64,000 nt of DNA from Pelomonas saccharophila_A (GCF_031458095.1 NZ_JAVDXU010000001.1:1798001-1862000); one strand, 5' to 3'. Counted from the first letter of the stretch, positions 23,085 to 32,548 are shown. The notes: a model not told the origin generated them from the letters alone. Translations and numbers: made by a program.

Positions 23085-23767
23085 TTCTTGGCTCCCGCCT
23101 TGGTCGCGGCCTTCTTCTGCTCGGCGACCTCCGCCGCGTCAAGGTAGCGGTAGGTGCGGGCCGTGGCCTCCATGCTGAGGGGGCCATTCGCATCGCGCGG
23201 ACCTTGCGGCGCGACGACATTGAGGTTGTGCAGAGTGACGATGCGCGACAGATTGGACACGTCGGCCGCGAAGGCGCCGATGTCGTGATAGCGGCCCGAC
23301 ACCTTGACCGCGATCGGCAGTTCGGCGTAGTAGTCCTTGATCAAGACCTGACCCGGGCGGAACAGCTCGAACTGCAGGCCGCGTCCGACGCCGGCGCTGC
23401 TGATGTCGGAGAGCAGGGAGTCGATCTCCGCCTTGCCTGGCAGCTGCTTCTCGAGCTGGGTCACATATTCCTCGACCTGGCTCTTCTGCTTGCGCAGTTC
23501 GGGCAGGTTGACGGCCTGGCCCAGCTTGTTGTGATAGTCCTGGCGCAGCTGCGGCTCGCGGTCGCGCTCGGCATCCAGGCCGGCCTGTACATCGGACAGC
23601 ACGAAGACATAGCCCGCGACACCGACGGCCAGCATCACGATCAGCGCGGCCGCAAGCTTGGGCAGCAGCGGCCACTGGCCGGGCTCCTTGGGGTTCAGCC
23701 CTTGGAACTGGCTCGCGACGTCGGCGAACCAGGCGTTCAGGTCAAACTTGGAAGTGGAGGTCGCCAT
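23081..23767 (-). CDS. pilO: Type IV pilus inner-membrane protein PilO
   Basis: A 228-residue bitopic protein. One membrane helix (about residues 34-54, LAAALIVMLAVGVAGYVFVL) is followed by a coiled-coil region (RDREPQLRQDYHNKLGQAV) and a ferredoxin-like periplasmic domain. It pairs with PilN and PilP in the alignment complex. The C-terminal tail is Lys/Ala-rich. It lies five bases after pilN. Confidence 0.94.
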   Translation of the reverse strand: MATSTSKFDLNAWFADVASQFQGLNPKEPGQWPLLPKLAAALIVMLAVGVAGYVFVLSDVQAGLDAERDREPQLRQDYHNKLGQAVNLPELRKQKSQVEEYVTQLEKQLPGKAEIDSLLSDISSAGVGRGLQFELFRPGQVLIKDYYAELPIAVKVSGRYHDIGAFAADVSNLSRIVTLHNLNVVAPQGPRDANGPLSMEATARTYRYLDAAEVAEQKKAATKAGAKK

Positions 23768-23772
23768 GGCGG

Positions 23773-24384
23773 TCAGCTCTTCTTCGGCGCGGAAGCACCC
23801 GGTGCACCCGGCGCGGCCTCGCGGACCGGGGACTTGATCGATACCTTCATAGAGAAGTCCAGCAGGCGCCGCGGGTCACGCGTGTTGGTCGTGACGGAGG
23901 CCAGCTTGACTTCGATGAGGTCGGGTTTCTCCAGCCACTCCGAGCTGCGCGAGACGTTGCGCAGGAACTCGGACACACGCTCGTTGGTCTGGGCGATGCC
24001 GCTGATGGTCACCACCTTGGCGTCCTGCCTGAGCGCCGTCAGGTAGATGCCTTCCGGGGCGAGGCGGGCGAGGTCGTTGAGCAGCTGCACCGGCGTGTTG
24101 CGATCGGTCTGCAGGTCTTCGACGGCGCGCTGGCGTGCCTTCAGGGACTCGATCTCGGCCTTCAGGTCGGCGATGTCCTTGATCTGGGCCTCGAGCCGCG
24201 TGATCTCGTTCTGGATGTACTGGTTGTGCGACTGCTGTTCAGCCGTCAGGAACTGCAGCATCAGATACGCCGCAACGACGATGCCGGCACCCACCAGGCC
24301 CGCGAGACCCAGACCCGCGAAGAAGGCTGCCTTGCGCCGCTTGCGCCGTTCCTCACGGTAGGGCAGCAGGTTGATCAGGATCAC
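23773..24384 (-). CDS. pilN: Type IV pilus inner-membrane protein PilN
   Basis: A 203-residue protein beginning MILINLLPYREERRKRRK, the conserved PilN N-terminal motif that binds cytoplasmic PilM. A membrane helix (about residues 25-46) and a coiled-coil (NEITRLEAQIKDIADLKAEI) follow. It forms the heterodimer with PilO. It overlaps pilM by four bases. Confidence 0.95.
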   Translation of the reverse strand: MILINLLPYREERRKRRKAAFFAGLGLAGLVGAGIVVAAYLMLQFLTAEQQSHNQYIQNEITRLEAQIKDIADLKAEIESLKARQRAVEDLQTDRNTPVQLLNDLARLAPEGIYLTALRQDAKVVTISGIAQTNERVSEFLRNVSRSSEWLEKPDLIEVKLASVTTNTRDPRRLLDFSMKVSIKSPVREAAPGAPGASAPKKS

Positions 24385-25460
24385 TGGAAGAACCTCCGCA
24401 TCGCGAGGCCGCAGGCGGTCAGATAGGACGGGGCCTCACGCCGCAGCTTGGGCTCGCGCACGGCCGCGCCCATGCCCATGTTCTCGAAGGGATTGACGAC
24501 CATGCAGGCAAAGCCCGTCAGGTCGGTCACGCGTTCCTTCAGCCCGGGCAGCGTTGCCGTGCCGCCAGCCAGCATCACGTAATGCACCTTGTGATGCGGC
24601 GTGCTCGTGAAGAAGTACTGCAGGGCCCGGCCGATCTCCTGGGACAGGCTGTCGACAAAGGGGTTGAGCACGCTGCTCTCATAGTCCTCGGGCAACTCGT
24701 TGGCCAGCTTCTTCTGCTCGGCCTCTTCGAAGGAGAAGCCGTATTGGCGTGAGATGAGCTGTGTCAGCTGGGATCCCCCGAAGGACTGGTCCCGGTCGTA
24801 GAGGAGTTCGTCGTCACGCAGCACCTTCAGGCTGGTGGTATCGGCGCCGATCTCGAACAGCGCCACGAGGGCGTCCTTGCCTTCATTGGGCAGCGCCGCG
24901 ATGAGACGGCCCATGGCCATGCGCGAGGCGTGGGACTCGATGTCCAGCACGACCGGACGCAGCCCGGCCGCTTCGGCCAGACCCTGGCGATCCTGCACGC
25001 GGTCCTTGCGCGAGGCGGCGATCAGCACCTCGACGTCACCCACCGACGTGGGGCTGGGGCCGATGACGCAGAAGTCCAGGCTGACCTCGTCCAGAGAGAA
25101 CGGGATGTATTGATTGGCCTCGGCCTCGACCTGCAGCTCAAGCTCTTCCTCGCGCAGGCCGGCCGGCAACATGATCTTCTTGGTGATGACGGCCGACTGC
25201 GGCATCGCCAGGGCCGCGTCGCGGGTCTTGCTGCCGCTGCGCGCAACCACGCGGCGCACGGCGTCGGCCACCTCGTCGAACTTCTCGATCTGGCCGTCAG
25301 CGATCCAGCCCTTTTCGAAGGGCTCGCTCGCGAAACGCTCCAGAACGAATTCGCCGCTCTTGGTCTGGCTCAATTCCACCAGCTTGACGCTGGAGGAACT
25401 GATATCCAGGCCAATCAGGGGGGGGTGCTTGCGACCCAAAAGTGCGTCAAGTATTCCCAT
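24381..25460 (-). CDS. pilM: Type IV pilus assembly ATPase-like PilM
   Basis: A 359-residue actin-like protein. The phosphate-binding start is PPLIGLDISSSSVKLVELS, and a second nucleotide loop is FEIGADTTSLKVL. It sits on the cytoplasmic face and binds PilN. The ATG at 25460 (MGILDALLGRKHPP) gives the usual family N-terminus; a GTG 30 bases upstream also fits the frame but lacks support. It is the first gene of the pilMNOPQ run, facing mrcA across 295 bases. Confidence 0.94.
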   Translation of the reverse strand: MGILDALLGRKHPPLIGLDISSSSVKLVELSQTKSGEFVLERFASEPFEKGWIADGQIEKFDEVADAVRRVVARSGSKTRDAALAMPQSAVITKKIMLPAGLREEELELQVEAEANQYIPFSLDEVSLDFCVIGPSPTSVGDVEVLIAASRKDRVQDRQGLAEAAGLRPVVLDIESHASRMAMGRLIAALPNEGKDALVALFEIGADTTSLKVLRDDELLYDRDQSFGGSQLTQLISRQYGFSFEEAEQKKLANELPEDYESSVLNPFVDSLSQEIGRALQYFFTSTPHHKVHYVMLAGGTATLPGLKERVTDLTGFACMVVNPFENMGMGAAVREPKLRREAPSYLTACGLAMRRFFQ

Positions 25461-25704
25461 GCCCTTTATCTCCGAGACGCTCCCCGACACGCGAGTTACG
25501 TTCTGGACTATTAATAAGTTACTTGAATGCTAGCAGCAAAGCCGTTGACGCCGAACGGAAATTCGGCGCGAGCTGGTAACGCCACGTTGCTAAACATACA
25601 CGATTCAACTGACTTGCAAGCTCCTGAAAAACACATGTGATCCGGTCGTTTGGCACGCCGTTTGGGGCGCACTGCGTATACAAGGAGGCGTCAACCGCCC
25701 TTCC

Positions 25705-25710
25705 TATAAT
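25705..25710 (+). promoter_or_regulatory. Candidate -10 box for mrcA
   Basis: A perfect TATAAT lies 46 bases before the mrcA ATG, in the 295-base divergent gap between pilM and mrcA. No convincing -35 box is visible at the usual distance. The rest of the gap is AT-richer than the genes and should also hold the pilM promoter, which I cannot place. Confidence 0.5.
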
Positions 25711-25755
25711 CCGCCGCCTCCTCCCAACGCGTCTTCGGGCGCGCCCCGCCGGCTC

Positions 25756-28149
25756 ATGAATGACAAGCCCCGCTCCGCTGCATCCAGTCCTTCGCCTGCC
25801 GGCTCATCCGCTTCCAGTCCCCTCTCCCGCCTGAGTTCCTACTTCGGTCGCTGGGTGCTTTGGGCTCTGGGTTTGCTGGCTGGTGGCATCGCAGCCGTTG
25901 CCCTGCTGCTGGCCCTGGGCCTGGCCCTGGCCTATCCCAACCTGCCCGACATCGGCGGCCTGACGGACTACCGTCCCAAGCTGCCCATGCGCGTGCTGTC
26001 CAGCGACGGCGTGCTGCTGGGCGAGTTCGGCGAGGAACGCCGCAACTACCTGCCGATCCGGGAAATTCCCAAGGTCATGCAGGAAGCCGTGCTGGCGATC
26101 GAGGACGCCCGCTTCTATCAGCATGGTGGCGTCGACTACCTGGGCATCATTCGCGCCGGCCTGGCCAATGTGGGCGAATCCCGCAGCCAGGGCGCTTCGA
26201 CCATCACCATGCAGGTGGCGCGCAACTTCTATCTAAGCACGGAGAAGACCTTCACGCGCAAGATCTACGAGATCCTGCTGGCGCTGAAGATCGAGTCGGC
26301 CCTGTCCAAGGAAAAGATCCTCGAGATCTATATGAACCAGATCTTCCTGGGGCACCGCGCGCACGGCTTCGCGGCGGCCAGCGAGATCTATTTCGGCAAG
26401 ACCCTGGACAAGCTCAGCGTGGCGGAGGCGGCCATGCTGGCCGGCCTGCCCAAGGCGCCGTCGGCCTACAACCCCATCAACAATCCCAAGCGGGCCGCCA
26501 TCCGCCAGCAATACATCATCGAGCGGATGTATGAGACAGGCTACATCACCGAGGAGCAGCGCGACGAGGCCAAGGCGGAGAAACTGCGCATCCGCCCGGT
26601 GCAGGAGTCGGTCTCTCACGCCGAGTTCGTCGCCGAGGCGGCGCGTCAACTGATCTTCAACCAGTACGGCGACGAGGCCTATTCGCGCGGCCTGAATGTC
26701 TATCTGACGCTGAACAGCGCCGAGCAGAACACCGCCTACCGCGCCCTGCGCCGCGGCATCCTCGACTACGAGAAGCGCCAGGTCTACCGTGGCCCCGAGG
26801 CCTATGCCGACCTGCCCGGCGATGCCAAGGCCCTGGACGCGCGCATCGCCGAAGCCCTGGCCGACCATCCGGCCAACGACGAACTGCTCGCCGCCGTCGT
26901 GCTGGAGGCCGACCCGAAAAAGGTGACGGCGGTGTTGCAAAGCGGCGACGCCATCACCATCGTCGGCGACGGTCTCAAGCCCGCCACCTCGGGCCTGTCG
27001 GACAAGGGCAACCCCAAGACCCGCATCCGCCGCGGCGCCGTCATCCGTGTCGTCAAGGGGATCAAGCAGAAGGATGGCAACGAGTGGACGATCACCCAGC
27101 TGCCCGAGGTCGAAGGCGCCTTCGTGTCCATGGACCCCAAGACCGGCCAGGTGCACGCCATGGTCGGCGGCTTCGACTACAACAAAAACAAGTTCAACCA
27201 CGTGACCCAGGCCTGGCGCCAGCCGGGCTCCAGCTTCAAGCCCTTCATCTACTCGGCGGCGCTTGAAAAAGGCTTCACGCCGGCCACCGTCGTCAATGAC
27301 GCGCCGCTGTTCTTCGACGCCGGCACGACGGGCAGCCAGCCTTGGGAGCCCAAGAACTACGACGGCAAGTTCGAGGGCCCGATGCCGCTGCGCACCGCCC
27401 TGGCCAAGTCCAAGAACATGGTCTCCATCCGCGTGCTGCACTCCATCGGTGTCAAGTACGCGCAGGAGTGGATCACCCGCTTCGGCTTCGAGGCCGAGAA
27501 GCACCCGGCCTACCTGACCATGGCCCTGGGCGCCGGCTCGGTGACGCCCATGCAGATGGCCCAGGGTTATGCCGTGTTCGCCAACGGCGGCTACCGCGTC
27601 AGCCCGCAGCTCATCAATCGCATCACCGACAACAAGGGCCGGCTGCTCTACGAAGCCCTGCCGACGACGCTGAGCGACGACGCCCGCGCCATCGAACCAC
27701 GCAACGCCTTCCTGATGAGCAGCCTGCTGCAGGAGGTCACGCGCAGTGGCACGGCGGCGCGCGCCCAGGCCACGCTGAAGCGCCCCGACATCTATGGCAA
27801 GACTGGCACGACCAACGACTCCATGGACGCCTGGTTCGCCGGCTACCAGAAGGACCTCGTTGCCATCGTCTGGATCGGCTACGACCAACCGCGCAAGCTG
27901 GGCGACCGCGAAACCGGTGGGGGCTTGAGCCTGCCGGTCTGGATCGAGTACATGGGCTTCGCGCTGAAGAACAAGCCGGTTGACGAGATGACGCCGCCCG
28001 AGGGCATCGTCAACGTCAATGGCGAATGGTTCTACGAGGAATACACCACCGGCAACGGCGTGCGCGAACTGTCCAACGAACCCGCGGCGGTGCCGGGAGC
28101 GGCCACCGAGGACGAGAAGAAGTCCATCCTGGACCTCTTCAAACGATAG
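25756..28149 (+). CDS. mrcA: Penicillin-binding protein 1A (class A bifunctional)
   Basis: A 797-residue membrane-anchored peptidoglycan synthase. A cytoplasmic Ser-rich head precedes one membrane helix (about residues 32-60). The GT51 glycosyltransferase domain contains EDARFYQHGGVD (116-127) and RSQGASTITMQVARN. The transpeptidase domain has SSFK (Ser492, Lys495), SKN (552-554) and KTGTT (682-686). It polymerises lipid II and cross-links the peptides. Adjacent divergent pilM is the common arrangement in Proteobacteria. Confidence 0.95.
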   Translation: MNDKPRSAASSPSPAGSSASSPLSRLSSYFGRWVLWALGLLAGGIAAVALLLALGLALAYPNLPDIGGLTDYRPKLPMRVLSSDGVLLGEFGEERRNYLPIREIPKVMQEAVLAIEDARFYQHGGVDYLGIIRAGLANVGESRSQGASTITMQVARNFYLSTEKTFTRKIYEILLALKIESALSKEKILEIYMNQIFLGHRAHGFAAASEIYFGKTLDKLSVAEAAMLAGLPKAPSAYNPINNPKRAAIRQQYIIERMYETGYITEEQRDEAKAEKLRIRPVQESVSHAEFVAEAARQLIFNQYGDEAYSRGLNVYLTLNSAEQNTAYRALRRGILDYEKRQVYRGPEAYADLPGDAKALDARIAEALADHPANDELLAAVVLEADPKKVTAVLQSGDAITIVGDGLKPATSGLSDKGNPKTRIRRGAVIRVVKGIKQKDGNEWTITQLPEVEGAFVSMDPKTGQVHAMVGGFDYNKNKFNHVTQAWRQPGSSFKPFIYSAALEKGFTPATVVNDAPLFFDAGTTGSQPWEPKNYDGKFEGPMPLRTALAKSKNMVSIRVLHSIGVKYAQEWITRFGFEAEKHPAYLTMALGAGSVTPMQMAQGYAVFANGGYRVSPQLINRITDNKGRLLYEALPTTLSDDARAIEPRNAFLMSSLLQEVTRSGTAARAQATLKRPDIYGKTGTTNDSMDAWFAGYQKDLVAIVWIGYDQPRKLGDRETGGGLSLPVWIEYMGFALKNKPVDEMTPPEGIVNVNGEWFYEEYTTGNGVRELSNEPAAVPGAATEDEKKSILDLFKR

Positions 28150-28160
28150 GGATCAGGCGC

Positions 28161-28493
28161 TCAAGCTGAGAACTTCAGCGCCTGGCCGGCCTGCTCACTG
28201 GCGCTGCGCGACAGCCGAGCGAGGAATTCCTGGCCTTCGCGGTCGACCCACTGCGAACCGTCCCATTTGAAGTGATAACCGCCGGAGCGCGCGGCCAGCC
28301 AGATCTCCTGCAGCGGCGGCTGGGTGTTCAACACGATCTTGCTGCCACCCGGCATGCTGAGCTCCAGCAGCCCACCGGTGCGATGCGCGTCGATGTCCAC
28401 CACGTCCTCATCGAGCCACGCGTCGATCTGCGCCTCGATACGGGCGAGCAGGGCATGGGCCTTGGCGTGGTAGTCGGCGTCGGACAGGGACAT
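28161..28493 (-). CDS. cyaY: Iron donor protein CyaY (frataxin)
   Basis: A 110-residue frataxin homologue. An acidic first helix (LSDADYHAKAHALLARIEAQIDAWLDED, seen in parts) and the strand signature VLNTQPPLQEIWLAA plus GGYHFKWDGSQWVD fit the family. It binds iron and modulates IscS-based Fe-S cluster assembly. It converges on mrcA with an 11-base gap and is divergent from lptM. Confidence 0.93.
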   Translation of the reverse strand: MSLSDADYHAKAHALLARIEAQIDAWLDEDVVDIDAHRTGGLLELSMPGGSKIVLNTQPPLQEIWLAARSGGYHFKWDGSQWVDREGQEFLARLSRSASEQAGQALKFSA

Positions 28494-28504
28494 AAACTGG
28501 GCGG

Positions 28505-28639
28505 ATGAAGAAGACTGCCGCCAGTTTAGGTGTCCTGCTGATCACCCTTACCGCTCTCATGGGTTGCGGGCAGAAGGGGCCGCTGAGCCTGCCCAAGCCG
28601 GCCGGGGCCGCATCCGCGGCTTCGGCGCCCCCGCACTGA
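28505..28639 (+). CDS. lptM: Small lipoprotein LptM (YifL/LppL type)
   Basis: A 44-residue lipoprotein, MKKTAASLGVLLITLTALMG followed by CGQKGPLSLPKP. The lipobox is LMGC (Cys21), and the CGQKGPL motif directly after the cysteine defines the LptM family, which assists maturation of the LptD translocon in E. coli. It starts 11 bases from the divergent cyaY start. In many Proteobacteria lysA follows; here the next gene is dppF on the opposite strand, ending at the adjoining base. Confidence 0.85.
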   Translation: MKKTAASLGVLLITLTALMGCGQKGPLSLPKPAGAASAASAPPH

Positions 28640-29641
28640 TCAGCCTGCCCTGCCCTCTTCCACCGCGTGGCAGGCCACGCGCACACCCTTGATCTCCAGC
28701 AGCGCCGGCCTCTCGGCCTTGCAGCGCACATTGGCCAGGGGGCAGCGCGGGTGGAAGCTGCAACCGCTCGGCGGGTTCAGCGGATTGGGCACTTCGCCCT
28801 GCACCGGCGTGCGGGCGCGGCCGCTCATGTGGATGTCAGGGATCGCATCCAGCAGCATGCGCGTGTAAGGGTGGCGCGGCTGGGAGAACAGCCTGGCCTT
28901 GTCCGCCACCTCGACGAGGCGGCCGAGATACATGACGCCGACCTGATCGGCCACGTGCCGCACGACGGCCAGGTTGTGCGAGATGAAGAGGTAGGTGAGG
29001 CCGCGCTGGCGCTGCAGGTCCTTCATGATGTTGAGGACCTGGGCCTGCACCGACACATCCAGCGCCGACGTGGGCTCGTCGCAGACGAGGAATTCGGGCT
29101 GGGTTGCCAGCGCCCGCGCGATCGAGATGCGCTGGCGCTGACCGCCGGAGAACTGGTGCGGGAATTTCTCGGCATCGGCCGGGTTCAACCCGACCGAGCT
29201 GAGCAACTCGGCGACGCGCATCCTGGCCTCGGCGCCGTCACGGATCAGGCCATGCTCACGCAGCGGCTCAGCCACGATGTCCAGCACCTTCCAGCGCGGA
29301 TTCAGCGACGCATAGGGATCCTGGAAGATCATCTGCATGCGCCGGCGCAGCTTGAGCGCACCGGCACCGCCGCTCAGCGTCTTGACGATGTCTTCGCCGT
29401 CGAAGTGCACCGCGCCACGCGTGGCGCCATACAGGCCGACCAGCAGACGCGCGACGGTGCTCTTGCCGCAGCCGCTTTCACCGACCAGGGCCAGGGTCTT
29501 GCCACGCTCGATGCTGAAGGACACACCATCCACCGCATGCACGAAGGCCTTGGGCTTGCGCTCGACGACGCGGTTCAGCCAGGGCGGCGACACGTCGAAT
29601 ATCTTCGCAAGGTCGCGGACCTCGACGAGGGGGGCACTCAT
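28640..29641 (-). CDS. dppF: Dipeptide/oligopeptide ABC transporter ATP-binding protein (DppF type)
   Basis: A 333-residue ABC ATPase with Walker A GESGCGKST, signature FSGGQRQRI and Walker B FLVCDEPTSALDVSVQAQ. The C-terminal oligopeptide-transporter extension has SGCSFHPRCPLANVRC. It energises peptide import with the partner ATPase. The ATG at 29639-29641 overlaps the dppD stop (ATGA). Substrate class follows from the five-gene family; the actual peptide or opine is not determined. Confidence 0.88.
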   Translation of the reverse strand: MSAPLVEVRDLAKIFDVSPPWLNRVVERKPKAFVHAVDGVSFSIERGKTLALVGESGCGKSTVARLLVGLYGATRGAVHFDGEDIVKTLSGGAGALKLRRRMQMIFQDPYASLNPRWKVLDIVAEPLREHGLIRDGAEARMRVAELLSSVGLNPADAEKFPHQFSGGQRQRISIARALATQPEFLVCDEPTSALDVSVQAQVLNIMKDLQRQRGLTYLFISHNLAVVRHVADQVGVMYLGRLVEVADKARLFSQPRHPYTRMLLDAIPDIHMSGRARTPVQGEVPNPLNPPSGCSFHPRCPLANVRCKAERPALLEIKGVRVACHAVEEGRAG

Positions 29642-30618
29642 CGCACGACCTCCACGGTGACGGGCCGCCAGCATGCCGCCGTCGTTGCCCCCACCTCGAC
29701 CAGTTCGGGTCGCTCGCTGCGGCAACGATCGACGACGCGCGGGCAGCGCGGGTTGAAGGCACAGCCGGGCGGGATGGCGGTCAGGCGCGGCATGGCGCCG
29801 TCAATCTGCAGCAACCGCTCGCGGTCCTCGTCCATGGCCGGGATGGAGCCCATCAGGCCAACGGTGTAGGGATGGGCCGGGCGGTGGATGACGTCGGCCA
29901 CCGGGCCGATCTCGGCGACACGGCCGGCGTACATGACGGCCACGCGGTCGCAGGTCTCGGCGATGACGCCCATGTCGTGGGTGACCAGCATGACGGCGGC
30001 ACCCTGCTCGCGGCAGACCTTCTTCAGCAGCGCAATGATCTGGGCCTGGATCGAGACATCCAGCGCCGTCGTCGGCTCGTCGGCGACGATGAGCTTGGGG
30101 TTGGCCGCCAGCGCCAGCGCGATGACGACGCGCTGGCGCATGCCGCCGGAGAACTGGTGCGGGAAATGGTCGACCCGCGCCTCGGGCGCCGGGATACCGG
30201 TGGACGCGAGCAGCTCGATGGCGCGGGCGCGGGCCTGCGAGGCCGTCAGGTCCAGGTGCGTCGTGATGGTCTCGGTAAGCTGGCGGCCGACCGTGTAGAG
30301 CGGATTCAGCGACGTCAGCGGATCCTGGAAGACGGCACCGATCTCCTTGCCGCGGATGCGGCGCATCTGCTCATAGGGCAGGTTGTCGATACGCCGGCCG
30401 GCGAGCTTGATTTCGCCCGCGGCGATGCGCCCCGGCGGGTCCAGCAGGCCGATGATGGCCGCGCCCGTCAGCGACTTGCCGGCGCCGGATTCGCCGACGA
30501 CGCCCAGGATCTCGCCCGGCGCGATCGAGAAGGAGATGTCGTCCAGCGCCAGCAGCGTGCCGCGGCGGGTCGGGAACTCCACCCGCAGGTGGCTGACTTC
30601 GAGCAGAGGGGCAGTCAT
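29638..30618 (-). CDS. dppD: Dipeptide/oligopeptide ABC transporter ATP-binding protein (DppD type)
   Basis: A 326-residue ATPase with Walker A GESGAGKSL, signature FSGGMRQRV, Walker B LIVADEPTTALDVSIQAQ and the C-terminal cysteine motif GCAFNPRCPRVVDRC. The ATG at 30618 (MTAPLLEV) is preferred; a TTG nine bases upstream is possible. It lies between dppC and dppF with a five-base gap and a four-base overlap respectively. Confidence 0.88.
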   Translation of the reverse strand: MTAPLLEVSHLRVEFPTRRGTLLALDDISFSIAPGEILGVVGESGAGKSLTGAAIIGLLDPPGRIAAGEIKLAGRRIDNLPYEQMRRIRGKEIGAVFQDPLTSLNPLYTVGRQLTETITTHLDLTASQARARAIELLASTGIPAPEARVDHFPHQFSGGMRQRVVIALALAANPKLIVADEPTTALDVSIQAQIIALLKKVCREQGAAVMLVTHDMGVIAETCDRVAVMYAGRVAEIGPVADVIHRPAHPYTVGLMGSIPAMDEDRERLLQIDGAMPRLTAIPPGCAFNPRCPRVVDRCRSERPELVEVGATTAACWRPVTVEVVR

Positions 30619-30623
30619 CGCAA

Positions 30624-31568
30624 TCAACGCAGCCTAGGGTTGAGCGCGTCGCGCAGCCAGTCGCCGAGCAGGTTCACGCTGAGCGTGATCAGCACCAGGG
30701 TCAGGCTGGGCCAGGCGGTGATCCACCACTCGCCCGAGAACAGATAGTCGTTGCCGTTGCGGATCAGCGTGCCCAAGGACGGGCTGGTGGCCGGCACGCC
30801 GACGCCGAGGAAGGACAGCGTCGCCTCGGTGATGATGGCCGAGGCGATCTGGATGGTGGCCAGCACCAGCACCGGCCCCAGCACATTGGGCAGCACATGG
30901 CGGCGCATGATGCGCAGCGGGCCAACGCCGATGACGCGGGCGGCTTGCACATATTCCTTGTTGCGCTCCACCAGCGTCGAGCCGCGCACGGTGCGCGCAT
31001 ATTGCACCCAGCCCGTCAGCGCGATGGCCAGCACGAGCACGACGAAGGCCAGCATGTCGGGCGCATGCGGGAACAGGCTGCGGCCCACGCCGCTGATCAT
31101 CAGCGCGACCAGGATGGACGGGAAGGACAGCATCACGTCGCAGATGCGCATGATGAAGGCGTCAGTCCGGCCGCCGACGAAGCCGGCCAGCAGTCCCAGG
31201 CTGACGCCGATCAGGATGGACAGCAGCACCGAGGCGATGCCCACCAACAGCGAGATGCGTGCGCCATACATCAGGGCCGAAAGGATGTCGCGGCCCTGGC
31301 CATCGGTGCCCAGGCTGTACTTGGATTCACCGCCGTCGACCCAGGCCGGTGGCTTCAGCGAGTCCAGCAGTTCCAGCGTCGCCAGGTCGAAGGGGTTGTG
31401 GGGTGCGACGACCTCCGCGAACAGCGCGCAGACGAAGCAGATCAGCACAATGGCCGCCGCCAGCATCGCGACCGGCGAGGTCCGGAAGGAATGCCAGACG
31501 TCGCCATCGAAGAAGCCCCGCAGCGCGGAGGCCGAGGCGGTAGGTTTGGGGTCGGCGTCGACAGCCAT
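30624..31568 (-). CDS. dppC: Dipeptide/oligopeptide ABC transporter permease (DppC type)
   Basis: A 314-residue permease with about six membrane helices. The N-terminal OppC_N segment precedes the first helix, SLGTDGQGRDILSALMYGAR is the DppC/OppC hallmark, and the EAA loop contacting the ATPase reads EYVQAARVIGVGPLRIMRRH. The ATG at 31568 follows the dppB stop by two bases; the frame stays open far upstream but would run into dppB. Confidence 0.88.
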   Translation of the reverse strand: MAVDADPKPTASASALRGFFDGDVWHSFRTSPVAMLAAAIVLICFVCALFAEVVAPHNPFDLATLELLDSLKPPAWVDGGESKYSLGTDGQGRDILSALMYGARISLLVGIASVLLSILIGVSLGLLAGFVGGRTDAFIMRICDVMLSFPSILVALMISGVGRSLFPHAPDMLAFVVLVLAIALTGWVQYARTVRGSTLVERNKEYVQAARVIGVGPLRIMRRHVLPNVLGPVLVLATIQIASAIITEATLSFLGVGVPATSPSLGTLIRNGNDYLFSGEWWITAWPSLTLVLITLSVNLLGDWLRDALNPRLR

Positions 31569-31570
31569 CG

Positions 31571-32548
31571 TCAATGGGCCTTGCCTTCGATGCGCAGGCG
31601 CGGATCGACGGCGAAATAGAGCAGATCCACGCCGAGGTTGATGACGACGAAGATCAACGAGATCAGGCAGAGATAGGCGGCCATCACGGGGATGTCGGCG
31701 AACTGCACAGCCTGGATGAAGAGCAGGCCCATACCGGGCCACTGGAAGACCTGCTCGGTGATGATGGCAAAGGCGATCAGCGAGCCGAGCTGCAGGCCGG
31801 TGATGGTGATGACGGGCACGAGCGTGTTCTTCAGCGCATGGCCGAAGTAGACGCTGCGATCCGTCAGGCCGCGGGCGCGCGCAAAGCGGATGTAGTCGGT
31901 GCGCAGCACCTCCAGCATCTCGGCGCGCACCAGCCGCATGATCAGCGTCAGCTGGAAGGCTGACAGCGTGAAGGCCGGCAGGATCAGATGCAGCAGACCG
32001 TCGCGGGTGAGAAGGCCCGACGTCCAGGTGCCGAAAGCGACGACTTCACCACGGCCAAAGCTGGGCAGCCATTTCAGCTCCACGGCGAACACCCAGATCA
32101 GCACGATGCCGATGACGAAGTTGGGCAGGCTGACGCCGAACAGCGTGCCCGTCATCAGCAATTGCGCGCTCGCCTTGCCACGTCGCAGCGCCGCAAACAC
32201 CCCGAGCGGGATGCCCAGGCCGAGAGCGATCAGGCCCGCGACGAGAGCCAGCTCCAGCGTCGCGGGAAAGCGCTCGGCGATCAGGGTCGACACCTTGCGC
32301 CCCTGCCTCAGGCTGATGCCGAACTCGCCCTGGACCGCATTGGCGGCAAAGCGGCCGAACTGCACCGGGAAGGGTTGGTCCAGGCCCAGGTCTTTGCGCA
32401 GCGCGACACGCTGTTCCTCGGTCGCATCCTGGCCCAGCAGATTGGTGACGGGATCGCCGACGAACTGGAACAGCATGAAGGCGATGAAGGCCACCGACAA
32501 CATGACGACCAGGGCCTGAACCAGGCGGCGAAGAATGAAGACCAGCAT
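31571..32548 (-). CDS. dppB: Dipeptide/oligopeptide ABC transporter permease (DppB type)
   Basis: A 325-residue permease beginning MLVFILRRLVQALVVMLSVAFIAF, the usual DppB/OppB start, with six membrane helices. The EAA loop is DYIRFARARGLTDRSVYFGHAL and the C-terminal motif YFAVDPRLRIE. It is the first gene of dppBCDF. No periplasmic binding protein (dppA) is adjacent: the next gene upstream is a porin with its own terminator. Confidence 0.88.
   Translation of the reverse strand: MLVFILRRLVQALVVMLSVAFIAFMLFQFVGDPVTNLLGQDATEEQRVALRKDLGLDQPFPVQFGRFAANAVQGEFGISLRQGRKVSTLIAERFPATLELALVAGLIALGLGIPLGVFAALRRGKASAQLLMTGTLFGVSLPNFVIGIVLIWVFAVELKWLPSFGRGEVVAFGTWTSGLLTRDGLLHLILPAFTLSAFQLTLIMRLVRAEMLEVLRTDYIRFARARGLTDRSVYFGHALKNTLVPVITITGLQLGSLIAFAIITEQVFQWPGMGLLFIQAVQFADIPVMAAYLCLISLIFVVINLGVDLLYFAVDPRLRIEGKAH

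Noticed and set aside
25461..25755. The pilM-mrcA gap examined for a small gene or RNA
   Set aside because: No frame with a ribosome-binding site and no hairpin with a T-run is visible. Only a TATAAT box stands out.
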